This document shows, in pieces, positions 1 to 10,377 of a stretch of 64,000 bases of DNA. Origin of the DNA: Candidula unifasciata (taxonomy: Eukaryota; Mollusca; Gastropoda; Stylommatophora; Geomitridae). How positions within the stretch are numbered: position 1 is the first letter of the stretch; each line of letters opens with the position of its first letter. The notes under the pieces are model-generated. The model was given only the letters and a program-made list of their open reading frames with translations. It was not told where the DNA came from and searched no databases. A program made the position numbers and the translations under genes. The stretch covers positions 62,001 to 126,000 of the forward strand of contig CAJHNH020007634.1 of NCBI GenBank assembly GCA_905116865.2, written 5' to 3'.

Positions 1-142
1 CCGCTACGCGCGGATGGGGGCTAAACTAGGTGCCTGGGACTCACGAGTACAGTAATTGGAGGAAGTTGCAGGAGATGCGGTAGCTGTCGCTCGTGAGTCC
101 CAGCCATCTAGTTTAGCCCCCATCCGCGCCACACGTAGCGGC
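1..142. repeat. Large imperfect inverted repeat (hairpin)
   Basis: Bases 1-49 and 92-142 are reverse complements with a few mismatches and a short insertion. Both arms share the block GGATGGGGGCTAAACTAG followed by a tract ending in GGGACTCACGAG, and both outer ends read CCGCTACG/CGTAGCGG. The loop is about 42 bases. It could be a foldback element or a miniature inverted-repeat transposon; the left outer flank is cut by the window edge, so a target-site duplication cannot be checked. It is GC-rich compared with its surroundings. An open frame crossing it is a by-product of the palindrome. Confidence 0.8.
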
Positions 143-1085
143 GCGGGGGATAGGCTCGGCGGTGAGGCACACTCGCAGAAGCAGGTCAGCAAGTAACATA
201 TTGCAGAGACCCTGTCAGAGCATTTGTTTCGTTCTCCGGAGTCGGCACATATATTTTTAATAGAACTGACCCGCATTCGGATATTTTTGGATATTTTATG
301 GCCAGAAATTGGCTAATTTAGCTCTCTTTCGAACGCCATCATATTAAAGCCGCCATTTTGGGGAATGATTCAAAGGAGAGCCTTTTATTTTATTCATGGT
401 GTAGTGAACCATTTTCTCCTCCATAAATTATGTCTCAGACGGAATGATGTCAGCTAATAAATGGAATATTTGAGTGTAACAGGGGCAGCGACGTGAGCCA
501 CGGACAAAATGCTGGCCCAATGAAACCCGTGTGAATCAGGAAACATGAAAAAGTCGTAATTGTAATGTGGAGTTAGAAGGTTATATAATGCCTTAAAAAG
601 AGCAAGTGGGCAGTCTCGTTTGGGCCAAGAAGCAGAGTGCATGAACAACGGAAGAGTGTTTGTGGATCCAGAATGTGTCTGAGTATGAATGTCGCTTCAA
701 ACGCCCTACCTGGCCAAACAACAACGATGGACGGGAAACGTCGTCTGCCGGTTGAGTTGTGCTGTCACTGACATGGAGATGTTATGTTATCTTTGGAATG
801 TGCGGTTGTGTTTCGATGAGTGCAGGTAATATTAAGTTTTTTCATCATTGTTTGCATCAACCTTAGACATTACTTATTTCCTATACCGGCTGAGATACCA
901 GCGAGTGGAAGAATAAAGTATGAAACCTTCTTGTGTTGTTCACTATCGTCCATTTTTTACTCGTCATGTTGAAGTCCCTGTGTGAAATAGGAGTCTGCAG
1001 TGACTAGAGCCAGAAAGTTAAAGAAGAGAGTCATTGCGCGTGGTGAAGGCTCTTTTTGGGATAAAGTAAACAGCACAATAAACAA
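143..1085. other. No gene recognised
   Basis: Moderately AT-rich unique-looking sequence. Open frames are short and match no family I know. No clear repeat shared with the rest of the window was noticed. Confidence 0.5.
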
Positions 1086-1290
1086 TCTTGAAAAGAATGA
1101 TTCAGCTGGGAATGCGCCTAGGGTCTGGACAATTTTCTATCCACAAGGGAAAAAACAGGAAAACATTTAATCAGGTTGCAACTGGTACTAGAGTATGGAA
1201 ACTCTTCGCTGGCTACTAAGGATGGGGACGAAGCACATTTGGGAATGTCCTCTGAGTGCACTGATGTCAATTCTTGATTATTCATTCATT
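1086..1290 (+). mobile_element. LINE-alpha 3'-end fragment
   Basis: This stretch aligns by eye with the 3' end of the LINE-alpha copy that runs the other way at 1833-2080. Both have a segment reading like AT-GT-W-LxW-L-GWG followed by a CPxC-like zinc-knuckle coda and a tail rich in ATTCATTCAT. Frames are broken, so it is a 5'-truncated dead copy. Confidence 0.6.
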
Positions 1291-1832
1291 CATAAATATT
1301 TTATCTGAACACAAAATATTGATCAAAGATAATCTCAATAAATATTTAGAACAGATGGCAAACCCCAGAAAGGTGTGACAAAATTATCACATTTAGTCTG
1401 AGAACCTGTCATTGTAGACTAAGTAGTGCCTATAATTTAATTTACTGCCAATTTAATTTACTGTGAGATCTCTCCAACAGCTGGAGCTGGATCAATGGAA
1501 TTCCAACACATGATTAAGTTACTGGTAACATGACCATCAGCCAACATTGAGCCAATTCTAACAAATGAAAAACTACCAGAAAGTTCAGGCAATTGTACAG
1601 CAATTTTTTTTAAGGGCAAAAATACAAATTATAACCTGCACAATCTGCTCTGTATTGACTGCAGTAGCCATGTGGCCCCCAAATCTTCAGGCTCAAGACA
1701 AATGGTTGGTGACTTGTTTGTCAATGAAAGAGTTACTCCTATCCTCATCTTCATCAATGAGATGACTTAACACTTGAGTTTATTAAAATCACTATTTTTG
1801 GAATGACCCTAATCTGGTCGATTTGATTTGAT
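1291..1832. other. No gene recognised
   Basis: AT-rich intergenic sequence with only short open frames, none with recognisable domains. Confidence 0.5.
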
Positions 1833-2230
1833 TCAAGAACCGACATCACAGCACTCGGGGCATTCCCATGAGCGCTCCGTCCCCATCTTCAACAGCCAGC
1901 GAAGATTTCCGATACTTATGGTGCCAGTAGCTTTCTGATTAAATGTCCGACTTGCCTTTCCTCTGAGCCTTGAGCTTCTGCCAGAACCTCTTATCACCCC
2001 CAACTGCATCAATCTCACCAAACTGTGGTGATCCATCTGCTCCTTCGCATTGTACACGCTCTCCCACAAGGCACTAACCACGTCTGCCTATCATGAAGCA
2101 GTATTCCACCAAGTTGTGCAGAACCAGCCAGTCTGTCCGCCTGTTCATTTCCCAACACACCGGCGTGACCCGGTGAAAAAAAGTACAGACAATACTCCTC
2201 ACTCATGTCCTCCGCAGCGAAGCATGCCAC
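1833..2230 (-). pseudogene. LINE-alpha RNase H end and C-terminal zinc-knuckle
   Basis: Two overlapping frames hold the rest of the LINE protein. One has FFSPGHAGVLGNEQADRLAG, the last RNase H block. The other ends with LRWLLKMGTERSWECPECC, a CPxC coda found again in the other LINE-alpha copies of this window. The change of frame shows an indel near 2080-2200. Confidence 0.85.
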
Positions 2231-3078
2231 TCTGCACGAAGCATACCTGTTCTGATCTTCCTCAGAATACTTTCTGAATCAGTTACAATTACAATGTGTG
2301 TGTGTGTCATGTTCTCTAGCCAGCGGAAAGCTGCAGTGACCGTCTCCACCTCCATTCTTAAGCTGGATGTTGTGGTATCATATGCTAGGCTCTCCTGCAC
2401 CAAACGTCGACCATTAACTTTTGCTAAAAAGCCCCAAGCACTTCTTTTGCCTCTTGACACTGAACTGTCTGTGTAAATGATCAAATACTCTAAGCGAGCA
2501 TTATCTTGAATTAATTGCTGAATTTCCACCTCTGTGGCACCTGCTGGCCAGTCTCTGCATTCCCGGCTCAGCGTGATTATGACTCTACACAAGTCTGACT
2601 GCTCAGGTGGCACTTTGACCCACTCCTCTCCTCGCCTAATGTTCTCAAGGATGCAAACCTGTCTGATTGTGTCTTCTGGCTGAGCCATCCATGACCTCCC
2701 TCTTATCAGCCGCTGACCCTTAACTGCACCCAGAGCTTCATGCAGAGGGTGGTCTGCGTCTGCAGCTACCCTGAGATATGACTTTGCCTGCATCACCTTG
2801 TGCCTACCTGCAACCGTCGGCAAACCAAGGATGTATCGCATACACATCACTGGGGTGTCTCTGGTGCAACCCAGAATGACCCGCATAGCTGCGTTCTGTA
2901 TGCGCTCTAGTTTGTCCATCTGAATCTTTGAGACAGTAAGCAGTCCCAGGCCATAATCCACCACTGACAGGATCAGGTGCTGATATAGTGTGAAAAGCAT
3001 TCTCTGCTCTATGTCAATTGCAGCCATAGTCTTAAGTGCTCTAAGTCCTTTTTGGCATCTCGTCACAACACTCTCCAC
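2203..3078 (-). pseudogene. LINE-alpha RT thumb and RNase H domain
   Basis: The frame opens with post-RT LINE sequence (LVILSVVDYGLG-like: [32 protein letters not shown]). It then enters RNase H, with YTDSSVSRGKRSAWGF (first catalytic Asp), RMEVETVTAAFRWLE (Glu) and IVTDSESILRKI (Asp). The final H/D block is in the adjoining frame at 2015-2230. RNase H removes the RNA strand during second-strand synthesis. Confidence 0.88.
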
Positions 3079-3156
3079 ATGGTCCTTAAATGACAGGCTC
3101 CTGTCAAATTTAATTTCCAGATACTTCAGTTTGCTCTCTCTGTTGACGTCTCTACC

Positions 3157-4514
3157 GTGGCGCGGTGATTTATGTCACAGGCGTGAGGGGAAGTTAAGTC
3201 CAACATGATGTGTATAAGGAGATACTCCGTATGTCACTCGGGCGCCAGTCCTTTACTATCCTGGTTGTACGGAACCTCACGCAAGACCTCTACAGCACGT
3301 CCTCGTCGTGTGCCATGGATAATGTCTCAAATGAGCATTAACAGAGCTGTCAGGGGATCTCGGAGTTTGGCGGCCCCCAGAGGTGATGAGTCCTTGTGGC
3401 TCTCATCAGCCCGCCCCCAAACGCTTGGGTGAAAAATGTTATCAAAACTCATTAGGAACATGAGTAGGTTCGACAAAAGTACAGCTAAAATCACAACCCT
3501 TGGTTAAAAGACTGCTGAGTAAAGAGAACATTGCTCAATGCTCATCCTCGGTTAATTCTCAGTGTCGTCATCACCGCGCTGAGGTGCACCACAACAGAAA
3601 CCATACATGGGCTGGCCTTCCTTGTGCATCCTCGGTTGGCCCTCAGTGTCGTCGTCACCGCGCTGAGGTGCACCACAACAGCAACCATCCATAGGCTGGC
3701 CAGTCACGTACATCCTCGGTTAACCCTCAGTGTCGTCGTCACCGCGCTGTGGTACACCACAACAGCAACCATCTATCGGATGGCTAAGCCTAAATGTCCG
3801 ACAAAACTAGATCATACGGATCAAAATCTGACCATCAAAATTTGCACTGAAATGCAAAAGGCCGAATGTCCACACCCAAAGACCCCACTCGCCCGAGTGT
3901 TGGGACAAAACGAATAACGATATGCCTGATTCAGGATGTGAAATTCTGCCGGGCAAATGTACCTATCTGTGTGGTCACAAAAGTCCAAAACCAACGGGCT
4001 GCTCCCCGCTGACTTCCAGAGGGCGCAGCCCCTGTCGAGCGGGAGGCCTGATACGGTTGTGAGGTTAAGCAGGCATGTGCAGGACGTGACGATTCCTTGG
4101 GTGAGCCCAGAACCAGAGCGCCATGTGCCGGCTCTCATGCATGCATGAAGCCTCCTTGGATGGCGGGGAATGCCCATGATCTGCCCCTGCCTTCCCTTGA
4201 GGGCCAACTGTTTCACAGGGGGTTGCCCCAAAGGGCTACTCCGGGGGCAATACCTGCGGCGAAGGAGACAAGGCGGACACCACACAAATCAGGCAGTCTC
4301 GACCCACACAAAACAATGGCCACAGTCACCCTAGAAATAGGCCTGACGTCTTCCTTCGAAGTCGGCGTACAGCTGCCCAAGAGGCAGGGAAATAAAAAAC
4401 GGTTGTACACGCAAAAATCAGGTCCAGGTGAAGGCCAAAAGTCCAAGCGGACGATTAACCGGGACCTTCCACTGGAATTCACAGCCGGTGTTCGATGAAA
4501 AAAAAAAAAAAAAA
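3157..4514 (+). mobile_element. Retroposed 1.36-kb insert with poly-A and 12-bp TSD inside LINE-alpha
   Basis: The sequence GACGTCTCTACC occurs at 3145-3156 and again at 4515-4526, immediately flanking this segment, and a run of about 17 A ends the segment at 4498-4514. These are the marks of LINE-mediated retroposition in plus orientation. The insert contains three diverged copies of a roughly 90-bp repeat (about 3540-3790) and ends with a region (about 4340-4497) related to the SINE-A 3' domain (TTCGAAGTCGG...GAGGCAGGGAA). No coding domain was recognised. It is more GC-rich than the surroundings. Confidence 0.85.
3540..3790 (+). repeat. Three-copy ~90-bp tandem repeat inside the retroposed insert
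   Basis: The phrase CATCCTCGGTT followed by CTCAGTGTCGTCGTCACCGC and GCACCACAACAGCAACCAT recurs three times at a spacing of about 90 bases, with several differences between copies. Confidence 0.85.
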
Positions 4515-4554
4515 GACGTCTCTACCATCTATCGTGAGACTTGGGACATTAGTT

Positions 4555-5355
4555 TTAACGATTCTGTTGTCCAGAGAACACCACAAAACAGACGCCTTTT
4601 CCGGGGGGGACGACAGCCTTCATTTCTGTACACCACTCAGTCACTTTGTCTACTGTCGCTTGTAGCTCCCGGGCTGTTTGTTCCCTCTCTTCCCCCTGCC
4701 TATATGCAAATATCTTATCTGCAAAAGTCAGTATCCTTCCAACTCCTGGTGCTTCTAGGCTTGCAATCTTGCTCGTATACATGTTGAAGAGCCCAGGCGA
4801 GAAGATGACAGATCCCTGTGGCAGTCCTGGGGCCCAAGTGCATGGTTCAGATGTACATGAGCCCAGTCGGAGAGAAACCCGATGTGAATACAGGACAGCT
4901 GCAACCCAATTCACCAGCCATGGATTGACCTCCTTCTCCCTCAGTGCAGTCATTAAGATGTCGTATCTCATTCTGTTATAAGCATCCTCGAGATCCAGTC
5001 CTACCGCCATAATTTCTTGTCTGTTCTGGAACCCTTCATAGACGTCAAAAGCAAAAGTGGCCACATTTGCCGAAGTGTCCTTTCCTGGCCTGTAACTTCC
5101 CAGACCTCTTGGGAGAAGCTTCCCCCTTTCCAAAAATTCTTGTAACTTTACAGCTACTATCTTCTCCAAGACCTTCCCAAATTTGTTTTGTAAGGTGATG
5201 ATTCTAAAGCCACTAAGCTTAGAATGATCTTTAAAAGGTTTTGGTAGTGGGATTAGATAGCTGTGCACCCAGTCTTGCGGTACTGATGCTGTCTTAATAC
5301 TCTGGTTAAAACAGTGGGCCATCTCTGCCAGGTCTACATCGCTCAAAGCCTTCAT
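4555..5355 (-). pseudogene. LINE-alpha reverse transcriptase, catalytic motif altered
   Basis: The 266-residue frame carries the RT blocks in order: FRIITLQNKFGKVLEKI, GLDLEDAYNRMRYDIL (block A), LPQGSVIFSPGLFNMYTSKI (block B, with an extra residue compared with the usual LPQGSVLSPxLFN), and ILTFADKIFAYRQG (block C). Block C is normally FADD or YADD; here the second Asp is Lys, which would remove one metal-binding carboxylate. The frame is cut at its C-terminal side by the insert at 3157-4514. Confidence 0.88.
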
Positions 5356-5510
5356 GTGACCATACCTGACACCATCAGGCCCTGGTGCAGTGTCTTTTGC
5401 TTTTTTTCAAAATTTGTCTGATATCTTCCACTTGTATCTTGTCTTCATTATGCATATTTTTCAAGGTGCCAGCTAACTCCTTTCTAACTGCATCCCTGAT
5501 GTCTACATCA

Positions 5511-5993
5511 TTATGATCTGTCTGAGCTATAAACCTTGTCTGTTGTCACACGCACACCATCGTCTCTACAAATTGTTCCGACTATCATAGGACGATCTTT
5601 TCTTTGCATCTGCCTTTGCAGTTTCCAGAATTTCCCCAATGTTTTATCGCCTCCCATGTCATTCACAAAAGTTTCCCACTTTGCTCTTTTGGCCTCTGCA
5701 GCACAGCCCTTGAAAACCTCCACCTTATCTCTTTTCACATTCTCCGCTATCTCCACTTCCTCTCGTGAGCTTGAGGGTGTCTGTCGTACTTTCTTTAGCT
5801 GCTTCACTGCGGCTCTCTTTGCCTTCCATGCCTGTTCTACTTCTGGAGTCCACCATGGGGGCTGTAGAAAATTAGTTCTGGCAGTTCTTTTGCATGCTCC
5901 CCGTCTGAGGCGTCCAAGTAGGTTGTTGCTCCACTTATACTGGAAGGTTTTGCGTGCTCTCCCAACCTTAACCTTACTGTGTTTAGAAATCAA
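5511..5993 (-). pseudogene. LINE-alpha EN-RT linker region
   Basis: The 160-residue open frame contains PWWTPEVEQAWKAKRAAVKQ, the usual W-W-(S/T)-x-E-(V/C) element found between endonuclease and RT in I-type LINEs. A basic segment with KFWKLQRQMQRK follows. It continues the endonuclease piece and precedes the RT piece on the same strand. Confidence 0.8.
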
Positions 5994-6109
5994 GACTGAA
6001 CATGGTAGGTGATCACTCCCATGGTCATTCAGGACAGTCCATTTAACATCTAAAACCGACGACTGAGAGACAAATGTCTAGTCAATTGCTGTGTCTGCAT
6101 ATCCAGACC

Positions 6110-6644
6110 TCATTGCCATTCTAGTCGGCCTCCCATCATTGATGCAGACCATATCGAAGTCAACCATGGCCTCTGCAAGCGCAATTCCCTGTCGGTTTTC
6201 TCCACTGCTGTCTCATTCTCTGTTCCTCGCGTTGAAATCCCCACATATAAGTAACCTATCACCTGGTAAGTCCTCCAATTCCTAGAGCCAGCTCCATTGT
6301 TCACTTCTGACAAAACAGTCTACCGTGGCATTTATATTTATAAGGTTCCAACTTAAGCCACCAATTTCCACCTGTATACCTTGAACCTCTCGTCCACTGT
6401 GGTTCCACTGGCTCAAGTCAAGCACCACATGCTTCACTCCCTCCTTTACCAATAGACCTTGTCCATGTCTCTCATGTCCAACAGGGTTTATATAACTGAC
6501 GTACCCCGGGCAATGATATCTGTCTGTATTTAGCTCCTGGAGCATCATGACATCAAAATCAAAAATCAACCTCTCCAGTACAGGACCTCTCTGCCTAGCA
6601 CTCTGACAGTTCCAGTATCCTACTCTTACATGATTAAAGCTCAA
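6110..6644 (-). pseudogene. LINE-alpha endonuclease domain, frameshifted
   Basis: The N-terminal part reads VGYWNCQSARQRG, then a LQELN motif holding the catalytic Glu of exonuclease/endonuclease/phosphatase-fold enzymes, then HGQGLLVKEGV. The conserved GDFNAR motif follows near 6225-6245 in another frame, so at least one indel lies between (about 6282-6313). This domain nicks target DNA for target-primed reverse transcription. Confidence 0.85.
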
Positions 6645-6660
6645 TCTCTCCGCTTTTCGC

Positions 6661-7542
6661 CTTGTTCTCCTAGCACCCGCCCTCCTATTTCTATGCCTTC
6701 TTCTCTCCCCATTTCCTCGTTGCTGAATAATGTGTCAAGCGCAGAGCACGCGCCCTGTAGCTCCGGCGACGATTCTTATGTATATTTTTAAAATCCATAA
6801 GAAAAAATAGAGTGCTGCAGGAAATGACCGGTCTCCCTAGTATTGCCTGCCTGCTAGGGAAGGGGCAATGGATGTCCCGTAGGAGTCCATACGCCTGGTG
6901 CCGTCCCGCACGCCCGCCAGACGTCCAACGTTCACGACCAGCTCACCCGTGGGCATCCAGTTCCTCAGCATGTTGGCCCACCTTGAACTTGGAGGTTTAA
7001 ATTCAGAGTTTGCTGTCTCCTAGATGGACTGCTGTGCAAAGCTAACGGGTTCCATCTACCCGGACTTCTCCCAGAAATAAGGCAACATTTTGCTAAATTC
7101 CTTAGACGTTAGGAAACTTTGTGCACTCTTAAACATCTGCTGCACTGTGAAGCCCTTGTTGACAAGATTCTTCCTGAAGTTAAATACACAGTTGATTTAT
7201 TAAAAGGCTCCACCTTTGAATAGACACCACCCCAGGAATTACTGATGATGCCGCAAGGATAGCTACAAACTCCAGCTCGCCTGTTGTTTCTACCACAGCC
7301 AGTGTAACCAACGAGGCAACAAGTAAAGAAACCTGATATCCTCAAGTATCCAGCGGTGGAAAACATTGCCGTCATGTGTTTGAACTGGTAAGAGGTTTAA
7401 TTTAAGCGATGAAAACAGATTGAATACGCAGTTTTTGCTTTGAAATAATCATGTTTGCTAGCGTCGCCATTGCGGAAGTCCAGTACATCGTTTATCATGG
7501 ACGTTAGGAAACTTTCTGCAGTGGTTGCTAGCCTAATCTGGT
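6661..7542. other. No gene recognised
   Basis: Mixed sequence upstream of the LINE-alpha endonuclease. The phrase GACGTTAGGAAACTTT is present twice (about 7105 and 7502), suggesting repeat-derived DNA. No coding exon with splice signals was identified. Confidence 0.4.
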
Positions 7543-8055
7543 CTGCTAGTCTGGTAGTCTGAGTTTCAGCTTCATAGCAAACGGGTCACCCCATCTTTGC
7601 TCTGCTCCTGTGCCAACCAAAAAAACACAGAATGTTTATCACAGTCCCTTGTGGAAAGATTGACAGACTGCTGTCTCAGCATATCTAGCATACACTCGCA
7701 TTTAAGCATATGGTAGCTATCCGAAGTGCTAACACAAACAGTCCAACATTAGAAATGCAGTTCATCATTGATGGTAGCAGAAGTGACCAACAGATCAGCA
7801 GTTACCCAATCAATTTTAATCACATACAGGCACCTCCAACATTGCGACGACAGGAATCGCACCATTTTCTGAATCTACAATTCACACCACCACGCTGGTC
7901 ACAGTCAAAAAAACATTCCAACTGAAATCCGCAGCTCACAATGTCACGCCATGCATTCACCTCAGAAGCTGGGTGACGAAACTATTACCAGTCTACAAAT
8001 GGAGCAAAAATGCCTTGGCCACCGTTCGGCAGAAGCAAAAGATTTGCCTCGGCTC
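7543..8055 (+). repeat. Dispersed repeat family E, copy 1
   Basis: About 510 bases that recur in reverse complement at 46010-46526 and, more diverged, at 36260-36740. Shared landmarks are AGCAAACGGGTCACCCC, CAATTTTAATCACATAC and CATGCATTCA..TCAGAAGCTGG. No coding domain was seen; it is probably a nonautonomous element. It lies inside or just downstream of AMACR intron 1. Confidence 0.85.
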
Positions 8056-8271
8056 CAAACAGTGTCCCTGCCTAGCGTCCATTTTGACCGGAATGACCTT
8101 AATATCTGGGCCACTGATAAGAATCCTATCCTGGCAAAACCTAAGATCAACCAAGCAGTTCTTACAATCTCAGAATCTGAGTCAAAAAAAATTATATTTC
8201 AGGAGCAAATTAATGTTATACAGATTCAAAGATAATTTTGCTGTAAACAAAATAGAAAAGAAAACACTCAC

Positions 8272-8379
8272 TCTATCAATCCTAATAACTCTTGCTCCAA
8301 AATCAGCCAACACCATACCACAAAATGGCCCTGGTGCAAGACCTGCCATTTCTATCACCTTAATGCCTTTTAGTGCCAT
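8272..8379 (-). CDS. AMACR: Alpha-methylacyl-CoA racemase, first coding exon
   Basis: The exon encodes 36 residues, starting [20 protein letters not shown] and continuing [16 protein letters not shown]. It closely matches the N-terminus of AMACR and of CoA-transferase family III in general (L-x-G-(L/I)-x-V-(I/L)-E, APGPF, MxLADFGAxVI(R/K)ID). The enzyme interconverts R and S 2-methylacyl-CoAs in peroxisomes and mitochondria for branched-chain fatty-acid and bile-acid intermediate oxidation. The exon ends at a good donor (AGA|GTGAGT) in phase 0. Upstream of the ATG the minus strand reads TATATTTTTCAG|GAATATTTTATA, so a 5'-UTR intron may end 16 bases before the start codon. No other AMACR exon was found from 8271 down to 1, so the remaining exons should be left of the window, beyond a transposon-filled intron of more than 8.2 kb. 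An orphan exon is possible but less likely, given the intact frame and donor. Confidence 0.88.
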
Positions 8380-8394
8380 TATAAAATATTCCTG

Positions 8395-8725
8395 AAAAAT
8401 ATAAAAGTAAATGAAAATTCACTAACAAGTAAACTTCAACTGCAACAACTAAGGTGTTCACACATTAATGCCACACATGTTTTATGGATAATAACTTATT
8501 TAAAATCAAGGTTTGTGAGACATCAAAGAAGATATAATTGTTAATAACTTTTATCTAGTTAACTGCCACCTAAAAACTCAGCATTAAATCAATTGCCCTA
8601 TCCTCAATGTGGAGGTTATTACCATCTCTCCTTGGGTTTGAACTTCAACCATGTACTTGGTAAACAAACACAACAACCACTCCAGTTTTACATAGTTATT
8701 TATGTATGCGCTCAAAAACCACAAT
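8395..8725. other. AMACR upstream region, nothing recognised
   Basis: AT-rich sequence upstream of the AMACR exon on the minus strand. No obvious promoter motif, CpG-rich segment or repeat was identified. Confidence 0.4.
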
Positions 8726-8727
8726 GT

Positions 8728-8965
8728 TGGAAGCCTGTGGCTAAACGGTCAGACCGTTTGCCTCACGCTCTGATGGCTGTGAGTTCGTTTCACGGTGCCG
8801 TCAATTTGTTCACAAGTGGAATTTTTACGGAGAACCCTGGGGACTGTGCCGAAGCAACGTAGTTTCTTCTTTTTGCGAAACTTTCGGCAGATGGCTAGCT
8901 GTTCTGTGAGAGATCAAGCCACATGGATAAAACTCAAATCAAACAATCAAATTAACGCTCTGGAC
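8728..8965 (+). repeat. tRNA-like SINE (family G)
   Basis: The head has an A-box-like GTGGCTAAACGG and, about 40 bases on, a B-box-like TGAGTTCGTTTC, the spacing of a pol III internal promoter. A GC-richer body follows, then an AAACTCAAATCAAACAATC tail. Best read as a tRNA-derived SINE copy rather than a functional tRNA; a cloverleaf was not verified. Confidence 0.55.
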
Positions 8966-9139
8966 TTAAATCTTTTCAGTAATGTTTGGCAACTGTAAAT
9001 TTGAGACTGATAGCTCCATGCTAACTTTAACTAAAAATTCCATCACATATCAGTACTGTTTACTGCTCTCAATGCAAGAACAAGTAAACTGAAAACAAAC
9101 AGCATCAGCAGTTGGTTAGTTAATCGACTATCACCCTTA

Positions 9140-9515
9140 TTATACCTCAGACAAGTCCATAAGCACTCAGATCCCATCTTCAGTATCTCCCTTGGTGTGT
9201 GGTGACTGATACCACCAGGTAAGTATTGGTGTACTATTTTCTTTAACTACCTCTATTGTATTCACGTCTGACAACACCTATTTTGACATGAAGTTCTTGT
9301 AGCCTTGTCAAGTCTGCAGATTCACCATCACCTCCTGATTCACTTACTCATCCTGTCCCCTTGAGAACATCAGCATGGTCCATTGCCTTTCCTATACCTA
9401 CAGTGGCTCTGCTAGCAAGCAAGTCTGCTTGTTTGTTCCCTTTTACCCCTGAGTGTTCTGGCACAAAAATGAAACTGATTCCTGTCAGACAAGTTTTTGT
9501 CAGAGACTCCAACCA
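9140..9515 (-). mobile_element. LINE-alpha-like RNase H fragment
   Basis: On the minus strand, FIFVPEHSGVKGNKQADLLA matches the last RNase H block of the LINE-alpha copy at 1833-6660 (FFSPGHAGVLGNEQADRLAG). It is followed by a degenerate C-terminal region with LKMGSECLW. The C-terminal type (LLRRG-x-E-x-LWTEW) recurs at 43310-43900 and 55640-56060 and differs from the CPxC type. Confidence 0.7.
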
Positions 9516-9549
9516 CAGTCCTTATATACTACTTCAGCAGTATTCATGA

Positions 9550-9842
9550 ACAGAAAATATTATTTATTATCAAACCAAATCTAACCCAGAATGTGTGAAC
9601 AGTCATTATACAAATAATAACAAAATACATAATATAAGTGAAATAAATTATTATATGATATACAAAAAAGTAAAAGAATATTTTGAAAACACAAGGAACC
9701 TATTTATCCTAATTATAACCCGAAAATTATTGAAAATTATTACTATGTCTTATGAGATTAGAAAAGAAGGTTGTCTTTGTAATCAATAAGAGACTGTCCA
9801 TTTAACAATCATCTGAAAATTATTAGTAGTAGTACATTTCAC
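9550..9842. other. AT-rich spacer, nothing recognised
   Basis: Very AT-rich; the open frames here are compositional. Confidence 0.5.
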
Positions 9843-10015
9843 CCCACTAGGACATCACACAAGCGATAAACACCCGATGACACAAAGTGTTACTATGCGG
9901 ATGAGGATCATCTGTGGAGAGATCCTGGAAACCGCGTTCAGCCAATCGGCCATATTTATGGCCAGGCTATATTGCCGCCCCTGGCAAGGAAAATTGCATC
10001 CTAATGGGATGACGG
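9843..10015 (-). repeat. Dispersed repeat family H, copy 1
   Basis: About 170 bases matching the reverse complement of 54055-54232, with shared phrases such as CACAAAGTG, GAAACC(G/A)CGTTCAGCCA and CCCCTGGCAAG. Probably a SINE or a fragment of one; orientation is given relative to the copy at 54 kb. Confidence 0.75.
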
Positions 10016-10377
10016 ATAATATGATATATAAAAAAGAACTTACTAGACCTTTAAACAAAATAGACTGACAGAAAGAAGTAGTAGCTGTACAAAACATGGC
10101 GCAAAGAAACTAATATTTATGAATAATCCTATTTATTAAAAAAAATGCAACAAAGACACTAACAGATAACAAGTTCAGATAATATAAAATTAGAAAGACT
10201 AAAAGATCAAATTATATCTTAGAATATCTGATATCAACTGTCAGTGGCACTCCCTGCAACAGCTACTATAGGGGAGGTAATCTATTCTAAGTTATCATTA
10301 CTGTAAGTGCCAGGTCCAGGGGACGTAATCCACTGTTTGTGTAAGTCCACATAATAGTGATATTCTTTTATATTTTA

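Larger units (their letters stand above)
1833..6660 (-). mobile_element. LINE-alpha: near full-length non-LTR retrotransposon, decayed
   Basis: Read on the minus strand, the order is apurinic endonuclease (6644 to about 6110), linker (5993-5511), reverse transcriptase (5355-4555), then after an insertion at 3157-4514 the end of the RT/thumb, an RNase H domain (about 2560-2100) and a C-terminal CPxC zinc-knuckle end (about 1850). This EN-RT-RNase H order is typical of the I superfamily (I, Nimb, Ingi-like). Several frame breaks and at least one changed catalytic residue show it cannot move by itself. No ORF1 protein was recognised upstream of 6660, so the 5' end is probably truncated. Confidence 0.9.

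Noticed and set aside
4..276. 90-codon open frame on the minus strand
   Set aside because: It runs through the hairpin and its composition follows the palindrome; no family similarity.
3821..4498. Long frames on both strands (154 and 133 codons)
   Set aside because: They lie in the GC-rich retroposed insert and cross its SINE-like 3' part; no domain or conserved motif.
8728..8800. Possible functional tRNA gene
   Set aside because: A- and B-box-like elements are present, but I could not form a convincing cloverleaf, and a SINE-like body follows.
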